DNA of 28,709 nucleotides from Discostella pseudostelligera (lineage: Eukaryota; Bacillariophyta; Thalassiosirophyceae; Thalassiosirales; Thalassiosiraceae): contig JALLBK010000558.1 in the NCBI GenBank assembly GCA_036940085.1, positions 1 through 28,709 of the forward strand, in the 5' to 3' direction. The position numbers and the translations under genes were made by a program. The notes under the pieces are model-generated. The model was not told the DNA's origin. It worked only from the letters and a program-made list of their open reading frames with translations, and did not search any database. Positions 8,411 to 16,487 of this stretch are shown piece by piece. How positions within the stretch are numbered: the stretch's first letter is position 1; each line of letters starts with the position of its first letter.

Positions 8411-11401
8411 CGAGAAGGCCGCTGTCTTACAAGAGGCGCGATGCTTCCATGACCCGGCCGCCGTGCGGGAGAATCCTCGCAAATGCTGTACGGTCATTGC
8501 GCAGTTACTGCATTTGACGAATACGGGGCAGTATCTAAATTCGGCCGAGGCTACCGATGTGTTCTTCGGGGTGACGAAGCTATTCATGAGCGATGACGCC
8601 AGTCTCCGCCGGATGGTGTATCTTTTCATTAAGGAGGTTGCCGAGACGTGCAATCCCGATGATGTCATCATCGTTACATCCAGCTTGACGAAGGATATGA
8701 CGTGCGATGTTGACTTATACCGTGCCAATGCTCTTCGTGTCCTGGCGCGCATTGTCGATGCGGCCATGTTGGGGGCTATTGAGCGATACGTCAAACAGGC
8801 CGTGGTGGATAGCTCGGGGCAGGTTAGTAGTGCGGCCTTGGTTAGTGCTACGCATTTGTTTGAGAAGAATGCCGAGAGCGCGGCGATTGTGAAACGATGG
8901 ATTAGTGAGACTACCGAGGCAACGATTAGTCCGAATGAGATGGTACAAGTGAGTATAGTCTTTGGTGCTTGTTTATTATTTTTGTGCACTTGAGATTGGC
9001 TCTGTCATTGGGATGATATGGTCAACATTTATTGATCAAGCGGGGGAGGGCATAAGGGGGGAAGAACTTGAATCTTCCTCATATTGTTTATGATTTTGTT
9101 CGCTGTGTTGCTTATGATCTTTCATTTTTTTGCCGACTCATCCCCCCCCCTCACCCAACAAACCGTCGACACAAATAATATTCTACTCCCAATCAGTTCC
9201 ACGCAATGCAACTTCTTTACCAAATCAAAAAGAGCGATCGTCTTGGGATGCAAAAGCTCGTCACTCAGTTCAGCCAACGCAATACGCTCAAATCCCCCCT
9301 CGCTCTCGTCCTTCTTGTTCGGTACACTGCCAAACTTCTCACCGACGAGGTCGTCGAGAGTCGGATGACTGGCAACTCATTCCAAAACGGGAGCACCTTT
9401 GCTCGAAGTGGATATGCCTTTTTGGAGGCATCGCTACGTCACAAAAGCGAAATGGTAGTTTACGAAGCCGCCAAGGCGATTTGCGCCCTACCCAACATTG
9501 AACCGCAGGAACTTACCTCCGCCGTGAACGTCCTTCAACAATTCCTCTCGAGTACCAAACCAACCCTCCGCTTTGCGTCCGTCAAGACGATTAGTCAGAT
9601 AGCCGCCAGTCATCCCCGCCTAGTCTCGAAGTGTAACGAAGATTTGGAAGCCCTCATTGCGGATGCCAACCGTAGCATTGCCACCCTCGCCATCACAACT
9701 CTACTCAAGACGGGAAGCGAGAACAGCATTGACAGGCTACTCAAGCAAATCTCCGTATTTTTGTCTGAAATCCCCGACGAGTATAAGATCACCATCGTTC
9801 GTTCCCTCCAGCGTCTGTGCTTGACGTACCCCGCAAAGCATCGCGTGTTGGTGGGCTTCCTTTCCAACTTCCTTCGCGAGGAGGGTGGTTTCGACTTCAA
9901 GCGTTCCATTGTCAACTCAATCGTGTCTCTCATTAAGCAAGTTCCCGAAACAACCGAGAGCAGTCTCCTACATTTGTGCGAGTTTATCGAAGACTGCGAA
10001 TTCACCATGCTCTCTACTCAAATATTGCATCTTTTGGGAGAGCTCGGCCCGGGAACGCAAGCACCAGCGCGGTACATTCGTTTCATTTACAATCGTGTCA
10101 TTCTCGAGAATTCGGCAGTGCGTGCCGCGGCTGTTGCGGCATTGTCGAAGTTTGCCGCGCGTTGTCCAAGCTTGCGAACTTCGATTATGACGTTGTTGAG
10201 GCGCAGTCTGGACGATGAAGATGATGAGACTCGTGATCGTGCATCTGTGGCCGTGAGTGTGCTGAAGGATGCGATGGAGGAGTTTCCTTACGTGCCGCCG
10301 GAGGAGGATGCCGAGGCGGAGGAAGAGCCAAAGCCGGACGTGCCATCGGCGGGGGATCCTGCGGCATTTGTTCTTTTGCAGGGGTTACCTATGAGCTTTG
10401 ATAGGCTGGATCGATCGATTCGCGCTTACGTAAAGGCTCCGACAGCTATGGAGAGTGCCGAGCCGTTGACATTCAGTGCGCTTCCCATTGTGGAGGAGCA
10501 CGAGGAACCTGAATCAACCGCTACCGATGTGATTGGGGGAGACGCCGCCCTCTTGGCTGCTGTTGCTGGAGAGAAGGAGGAGAAGAAGGAAGCGGTCGAT
10601 CCTGCTGCGGTTGTGTATGCTATTCCGGAGTTGGCATCCCTCGGGCGCGTGTTCCGATCTTCACCCCCCACTGCACTGTCCGAGGAGGAGACGGAGTATG
10701 TCGTCCGTTGCGTCAAACACATCATGCCGGAGCACATTATTTTACAATTCCTCATTCAGAATACTGTGGAGGACCAACGACTTGTCAACTGCACTGTCGC
10801 GGTTGAAGGTGATAGTGAATGTTTCGAGGTGGCTGGGGAGGTAGCCGCTGAGTCTATCAAGTATGGAGAGACTGCCAATGCATTTACCGTCATTACTCGC
10901 AACCCGGATGCGGCATTGGCGCCGTGCAATTTCGAGTGCGTCCTTCGCTTTGGTGTTGTCCAGGTAGATCCCAAGTCGGGTGAGGATGAGAGCGACCCAT
11001 TTGACGAAGAATACCCCCTTGAGGAGTTGGAGATTTCTACGTCTGACTTCATGGCGAAGGTGTCGGTTCCGGACTTCCGACAGGCGTGGGAGCAAGTAGG
11101 CAACGCGAACGAAGTACTCGAGAAATTTGCTTTACAATTCAAGAAGCAGGATGATGCCGTTGCAGCTGTTATTGATTTCTTGGGCATGCAACCTTGTGAC
11201 GGTACTGGTCATATCAAAGCTGGCGAGGGAGGGAAGAAGCCGCACATGCTCCATCTCAGTGGCGTGTTTGTGGGAGGAACGAACGTGTTGGCGAGAGCAC
11301 AAGTGGCGGCGTCGGGGGATTCGTCGGGTGTGCTATTGAAGATTGCAGTGCGCAGTGATGACCCAAATGTGTCCAGAATGGTAGCAGACTGTATTAGGTA
11401 A
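8268..11401 (+). CDS. COPG: coatomer subunit gamma (COPI coat)
   Basis: Exons are 8268-8948 and 9197-11401; the phase-0 intron of 248 bp uses GTGAGT...AATCAG. The join restores the family sequence ...NEMVQ-FHAMQLLYQIKK. The product is about 961 residues, somewhat longer than the roughly 870 of animal and yeast gamma-COP. Residues 40-560 form the adaptin-type HEAT solenoid (KLVTQF, LLVRYTAKLL and AVRAAAVAALSKFA are typical helices). An acidic linker follows near residue 610 (EEDAEAEEEPKPD). The C-terminal appendage starts near residue 720 and ends in LKIAVRSDDPNVSRMVADCI. The protein is part of the F-subcomplex of the COPI coat on Golgi-to-ER vesicles and binds cargo dilysine tails and Arf1. 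The last codons read ATTAG followed by GTAAAT, which could also be a splice donor, so the exact C-terminus is uncertain. A Gly-rich N-terminus (GGGGGGL) precedes the conserved part. Confidence 0.95.
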
Positions 11402-11491
11402 ATGTGCACAAGGTCATGCTCAACTTTAGAGAGAGAGACGAGTTGGCAGGATTGCAGGTGCCTTGCAGAACTGACTTCGATTAAATCTGGT

Positions 11492-11611
11492 ATTCCATTA
11501 ATTTGTTCAATTCTACTTTTGCCCTCTATGAACCATGAGACGCGAATCCCAATTCCATTAATTTGTTCAATTCTACTTTTGCCCTCTATGAACCATGAGA
11601 CGCGAATCCCA
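11492..11611. repeat. perfect 60-bp tandem duplication
   Basis: ATTCCATTAATTTGTTCAAT begins identical 60-bp units at 11492 and 11552, with no mismatch seen. It lies between the coatomer-gamma stop and the convergent cyclin gene, so it is probably in a 3' untranslated region. Perfect identity implies a very recent event or an assembly duplication. Confidence 0.9.
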
Positions 11612-11701
11612 ATCGATACCTTTTGCAGATTTCATCGTCATGATCCAAAGCCGCCGATTTTACGAATGATGTGTTGAGAAGGGAATATTATGTATGTCTT
11701 T

Positions 11702-12927
11702 CTAATCCGACACTGACCACGAATAACTATCGGGATCATTAAACGATAAACTTTTCATCAACGAGGGTATAAATGAAAATTTCGATCGTCGAATATCAAT
11801 GTTTGTTTCATCATCCAATGCTAAAATTGCATTACAAACGATAGACAAGTCTTGACCACGATTTGGACCAATGAATGCTTCCCACCACGGACGGGGTAGT
11901 AATGGCAAGTTGACATTGTGATGAGATGATGCCATTAGAATGGCAGCACATGCCTTTGTGTCGTGTTGATAGGGATGGCTGGTGAGCAACACAATGAACG
12001 GTGGACAATAAAGCAAAGAGAACTATGCAAGCACAAACTCACGATCACCTCAGGATCGAATCTCACACACAAATCCAAAGAACATGAATCATTACAGTAG
12101 TTCCACGCCTTTTGTGCAATGCCACTACTGCCGCCACTGCCATTACTTCCATCGCCCACACCATCGTCATTCTTCCTACCATCTTTCTCATCAATCTCCA
12201 GCACACGACAAAAGTACAATAAAAATTTATGCGGATGTACCTCCGATACCCAAAACAATGTAAATCCAAAAGCACTCAATATTTCATATTCCATCTTCAT
12301 CAATCTCTCTTTCCAAATGGTGTATGCCTTTCCACCCGCACCCATGATGGCTTTATTGCCACTCCTCAACACATTCTCCTTCTCGGTATCAGTAAATGTC
12401 GATGCAAGTGCCTCACAATCGGCATACCCATAGGAGATATCCATATCATCATTAATACGCAACCGTCGGCGTCGATAGATATGTGTAAATGTAATAATAA
12501 TGATACGTATGGATCGTGCCTCCTCTTCTAACTTGGTAGCCAATAATATACATGCCAGTGACGTACTCCAAACATCATATTTGGTTAGTGATACACGATG
12601 ATAGAAATGATGGAAAATGGTAGTAGAAGTGGCATATGTCGACGGAGAGAGATGGAGGAGGGTGCATGCATCTTGTAGGAGCGACGCGCCATGCAATCGA
12701 TGGAGAAATTCGAGTTTGGGGGAGATACCCTCGAGCGATGACGGTGTCGTTGAGCGCTGCTGATGTGCTACAGAGGGTGGGGGATGAATGGTATGGATGG
12801 TACTGTCAATGATGGCGGGGTTGGTAGCCTTGTTTCCCTCCATCGTGTTCGCTGTCGGCGTCGGCGTTCGGCGTAGGTTGTGAAAGTTGAAAGCAGTAAA
12901 AAAGTCATTGTCCATGGTCATGGTCAT
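11702..12927 (-). CDS. cyclin L-like protein, two exons
   Basis: Exons on the minus strand are 12927-12043 and 11953-11702, separated by an 89-bp phase-0 intron (GTGAGT...CACAAAG), giving 378 residues. The first cyclin box, from about residue 75, has LLQDACTLLHLSPSTYATS and IFHHFYHR, then the helix CILLATKLEEEARSIR; this LxDACxLLxL...YATA..FHRFY pattern is typical of L-type cyclins. A second box includes YEILSAFGFTLFWVSEVHPH, and the exon-2 segment ACAAILMASSHHNVNLPLLP followed by PWWEAF is the cyclin-L C-terminal box. Cyclin L partners CDK10/11-type kinases in transcription and pre-mRNA splicing; that role is by family. The RS-rich tail of animal cyclin L is missing, and a Gly/Asp/Ser-rich loop is inserted in box 2. 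The upstream DNA carries a tandem E2F-like array. Confidence 0.82.
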
Positions 12928-12960
12928 GGTGGGTGGCTAGAGATAGAGGTGGCATCGGTA

Positions 12961-13054
12961 AATATGGCGGGAAGTGTCTTTGGCGACAAAATTTGTAGCG
13001 AAAATGGCGGGAAGTGTCTTTGGCGCCGACAATTGAGGCGAAAATGGCGGGAAG
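12961..13054. promoter_or_regulatory. 40-bp tandem array of E2F-like elements
   Basis: Three units start at 12961, 13001 and 13041. Each has ATGGCGGGAAG (12964, 13004, 13044); the first two are followed by TGTCTTTGGCG, adding a weaker TTTGGCG half site. The array is about 35 bp upstream of the cyclin L start codon and about 260 bp before the carboxypeptidase gene on the other strand, so it could serve both. Recognition by E2F/DP factors is inferred. Confidence 0.6.
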
Positions 13055-13131
13055 ATGCCAATGCCGAATGCCCGCTGACTTACTGCCTACAGCTGCCGAC
13101 TGCCAAACGCCGACTGCCGACGCTGATAAGG

Positions 13132-13177
13132 AGGTGCAGGTGCAGGTGCAGGTGCAGGTGCAGGTGCAGGTGCAGGC
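13132..13177. repeat. hexanucleotide microsatellite (AGGTGC)n
   Basis: About 7.5 copies of AGGTGC run uninterrupted from 13132. Part of the last copies is repeated after the N at 13231, indicating that the array was difficult to assemble and that its true length is unknown. Confidence 0.9.
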
Positions 13178-13293
13178 TGGTGCTAGAGAGCGGCCTCAGT
13201 ATTCGTCACACCCACCATAGTATTATTTGCNGGTGCAGGCTGGTGCTAGAGAGCGGCCTCAGTATTCGTCACACCCACCATAGTATTATTTGC
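13169..13293. other. assembly join: exact 62-bp duplication around a single N
   Basis: The 62 bases at 13169-13230 and those at 13232-13293 are identical (GGTGCAGGCTGG...TATTATTTGC) and are separated only by the N at 13231. This pattern arises when two contigs with overlapping ends are scaffolded without merging. The second copy is very probably not real, and the intergenic distance before the carboxypeptidase gene is overstated by about 63 bp. Confidence 0.85.
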
Positions 13294-13314
13294 AAAGAGT
13301 AGAACACAAGAGCG

Positions 13315-14478
13315 ATGAAGACCGTGTGCAATTATCCCATCGGAGTGCCTGGCGCGCCATGGACAGCATCTGAAAAGAGGCGATGGCTCTGGTCGCGGCG
13401 GAAGCATCCAGATCGAGAATATGACATGGATGTGACTCGCTACTTTCCCAAAGAGGAGGGGTTTCATGCCGTCAGCTATGGGGTGTTAACAGCTCCAATC
13501 TTCTGTACAGAGGAAAGAGGAATGGGTAATCGAGATTATCTCCTCTTCGCAATTGTGCCTGATACCTTCTACCCTCCTGGCGGGTCCATCAATGGTAATG
13601 TCCTCGTCGAACATTTCCCTCCCAATCGTCACCCAACAAACATCGAACGACAAGAATCCATCAATAAACCTACCATTCTAATCACGGGAGGAGTACATGG
13701 ATACGAAATTAGTGGTATCAAAGGTGCTCAACAATTCTTATCCTCGGGCTTGGCCAATATCTATTCCAAACATTTCAATATTGTGATTGTACCGTGTGTT
13801 TCTCCATGGGGGTATGAAATGAATGAACGTTGGACAGCCAAGGCAATTGATCCAAATCGTTCGTTTGGGGTGAAGACTCCTGATAACCCTTCACCAATTC
13901 GCACCAATGAATCCACTACATTGTTGAACTTTCTTGAAACTCTTGGTGTCACTACCGACGATGGCGTCAAGCACAAACCAAACTGGCTCTGTCATTTGGA
14001 TTTACACGAAACTACCAATTCGGATATTACTGAATTCCGTCCCGCAAAGGCAGCACGTGATGGATTAGTGGAGTACGATGATCACATTCCTGATGGATTT
14101 TACTTGTTTGGACACTCTCATCAGGATGACACTAGCCGCATCAATGGAGGGGAAGCGTCAAACAATGATCACTTGAATTTCTACAATGCAATATTGAAAC
14201 GAGTCGAAAAGGTAACACACATTGCCGAATCTGAATCGGATGGTACATTGTGTGGATATGACGCCACTTCTCGCGGTTTGCTCTTACTACCCTGTGCCGA
14301 ATTGGGTATTTGTGCCGGTGGTGCTGTACCGCAAGCTCCCTACGCGGTAACGACGGAAGTATATCCCGATTCGAATCGTACGACCGAAGAGATTTGCGTG
14401 AAAGCACAAGTTGAGAGTATTTGTGCGGCACTTGATTTCCTATTGACTGTGGATAAAGCCGATCATATAATTTCATAG
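13315..14478 (+). CDS. M14 zinc carboxypeptidase-like metallohydrolase
   Basis: Intronless, 387 residues. The M14 ligand pattern is complete: HGYE supplies His128 and Glu131, DPNRSF carries Arg182 for the substrate carboxylate, HLDLHETT gives the third zinc ligand His231, and Glu348 in VTTEVYPD fits the catalytic glutamate. There is no clear signal peptide; the N-terminal 30 residues are basic and Trp-rich. M14-like enzymes remove C-terminal residues from peptides, while the succinylglutamate desuccinylase/aspartoacylase branch hydrolyses N-acyl amino acids. The short ITGGVHGYE-type context and compact size would fit either branch, so the substrate is open. The start at 13315 is the first ATG after in-frame stops. 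It ends 34 bp before the stop of the convergent coiled-coil gene. Activity is likely from motif completeness but not shown. Confidence 0.85.
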   Translation: MKTVCNYPIGVPGAPWTASEKRRWLWSRRKHPDREYDMDVTRYFPKEEGFHAVSYGVLTAPIFCTEERGMGNRDYLLFAIVPDTFYPPGGSINGNVLVEHFPPNRHPTNIERQESINKPTILITGGVHGYEISGIKGAQQFLSSGLANIYSKHFNIVIVPCVSPWGYEMNERWTAKAIDPNRSFGVKTPDNPSPIRTNESTTLLNFLETLGVTTDDGVKHKPNWLCHLDLHETTNSDITEFRPAKAARDGLVEYDDHIPDGFYLFGHSHQDDTSRINGGEASNNDHLNFYNAILKRVEKVTHIAESESDGTLCGYDATSRGLLLLPCAELGICAGGAVPQAPYAVTTEVYPDSNRTTEEICVKAQVESICAALDFLLTVDKADHIIS

Positions 14479-14512
14479 GAGTAGTTGGTAACACACTTTA
14501 TTCATTCTTATT

Positions 14513-15882
14513 TTATGAACACACTGAAAAGATGTCCTCCTCCAACGCTTTCTTCACCTGTATCATCTTTTCCACCACCATCTCATCTTGTCGCATCCTC
14601 TCCTCTCTAGCTTCCATCGCACGTTGTTTCAACAATTGAATCTCATCCAAATAATGTTCCGCAATTGTCGAATCGATCGTCTCCCAATCATCCACCTCAT
14701 TTTTGATGTACCCCAAGGACGATGCACGTGAGGCAGTCATCTCCGCGACGAGACGTGTGTATTCGCCAGTATTGGACTCGAAGCGTCGTACTACACCCCC
14801 TTCCCGTTTGTTCGCCTTGGTCATTTCGAGGACTAATGCCGGATGGAGAGTGTGTCGACATGTTTTATCAATGTCATCAAAACTTTGACGTCGTGCTTGA
14901 ACGAGTGTTATGTGTTTGTAGTGATTCATTTGAGATTCAAGGTGGTTGGTGCACCGTTCGACAGAAACCAGATTTGGAAGAGTGGGAGTAGGAGTATTAG
15001 CTGGTAGTGTCGTGTCGTCGGTTGCATTGCTCGCATCATGAGATTCGGCTTGTGTCTCCCCCAAAAAGATATCAGTCCCACCGTCCTTCTGCTCCACCGC
15101 CGACGATGGTATTTCTCCACGCAAGCCATTGTTGTCATGCATATTATTAGTGGCATACTTTGGATCCATAATCGGAACCACAAAATCATTAGTTATTCTT
15201 TCCAAACTTCTCCGCATGGCCTGCTCTAATGGACCATCCACGTATTCCTGCAATTGTTTAATCCAAGAACACAACACCAAATTAATGACTATTCAAATGC
15301 ATCTGAAAAGCACAGCGTAGTAATTCCATGCAACCTCCCTCTTACCTCCATAGTAAACGCAAGCTCTCTTCCCCGTTCGGCACATTCCACAGCCAACCTC
15401 GAGTGGAACATTGCCAACCGTCCCTCTAAATCTGATATACGATTAGTGTAATCCGCCTGACGTTTTAACACATCCGCTTCGAATTGTTTGATGTTGGAAT
15501 TGTATATTGAAGACAAGATGGGAGAGTGTAAAACAAGTGCTGTGTGATGGTGGTGGTTATTATTCTCTTTGTTCCTGTGCTCAAAATTAGTAGTAGCGGT
15601 AGTAGGAGTAGGGTAGTTGTTTGATATCGTCATCATCATGGTGTTGGCATCATCGTCTTCCTTGCTAGTGTTGGATAATGGTGTAGCGGACGAGGAGGGT
15701 GTAGTAATGATATTGCTGCCGCCCTGACGTCGTCGTTCGGGAGAGCGCTGTTGCATTCGACGTTCAAGTGCCTGAATGCGTGGTTGGACGTGACTACCGA
15801 TACCGACACCGCTAGTAACGTCGCCTTGATGGGTGTGCCGGGGAGGATGCCCTGGCTCGTCATGGATGGATAGGTCGCGCAT
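14513..15882 (-). CDS. coiled-coil protein, SF-assemblin/beta-giardin-like
   Basis: Exons on the minus strand are 15882-15346 and 15247-14513 with a 98-bp phase-0 intron (GTAAGA...TTGCAG), 423 residues. The N-terminal 110 residues are low complexity (Ser/Thr/Asn/His). Long heptad-rich helices follow: FEADVLKRQADYTNRISDLE in exon 1, continuing into exon 2. The C-terminal segment EIQLLKQRAMEAREERMRQD, followed by EMVVEKMIQVKKALEEDI, resembles the end of striated-fibre assemblins (EI..LK..L..E..ER...DE.I). Such proteins form filaments at basal bodies and microtubule rootlets, which would fit a lineage with flagellate gametes. The family link rests on pattern only and could be convergent coiled coil. 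A poly-His/Asn stretch lies in the linker near residue 110. Confidence 0.6.
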
Positions 15883-16487
15883 ATCTACTGGATCATCGGC
15901 CGCGAGTATTTCTTTATCACTTACGTCTATGTACTCCTATGACTCCATCATCTCGGCAGGGTAAAGATAAAGATGTGGGCTGGAGGGAGAGGAGAGAGGA
16001 AGGAGGAAGAGAATCTATCATTTAGCGATCGTTATCGGCAAAAAAGTAAAAAAGGAACGACGATGGGATTTGGCGACAGTTGCGAAAATGGCGGAAAGTT
16101 TATTTGGCGACGAGTGTGGCCGGGAAGTGAGTGCCACGTGTAAGTGAGCTCTTCACGTAGTAGTTGTAGCTTGTACTCCTAGATGTTAGCACTCGTTGAT
16201 CTCGCAGTGAGACCTCAAAAGAGTACTATCCACGTTATGAGTATGACCTTTGCTGTTTGGTAGTAGTAGTAGTAGTAGTAGAAAGGTATTACTCCTTATT
16301 TGATTTCAAGAGTATGAGGTATGTACATGTATCAATTCATACAATGAACATTCTTTCGTACAGTGAAGGCCTAGAATCACATGAAAACGCCCACAAATAA
16401 TGACTTCTGACAGTCAACAACAATGCGGAGAAGCATTGGTCAATACCGCAAATATCTTGAACGCAAATCTTATCAACAATCTGCCAT
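15883..16487. other. intergenic region with E2F-like elements and TAG microsatellite
   Basis: No supported gene on the plus strand. Between 16069 and 16110 are TTTGGCGACAG, GCGAAAATGGCGGAAAG and TTTGGCGACGAG, related to the E2F-like motif and placed about 200 bp upstream of the coiled-coil gene start. A run of seven TAG triplets lies at 16261-16281. The 60-codon frames at 16400-16620 are shadows of the last exon and intron of the PDZ gene. Confidence 0.5.

Noticed and set aside
8399..8989. Long minus-strand open frame (196 codons) inside the coatomer-gamma gene
   Set aside because: It mirrors the conserved COPG exon 1 exactly and crosses its splice donor; biased codon use of the real gene explains it.
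10426..11187. Minus-strand frames of 109-143 codons in COPG exon 2
   Set aside because: Antisense to a strongly conserved protein; no family features and no promoter.
11402..11677. Open frame of 91 codons after the COPG stop
   Set aside because: It is created by the 60-bp duplication and lacks any similarity or splice link that I could establish.
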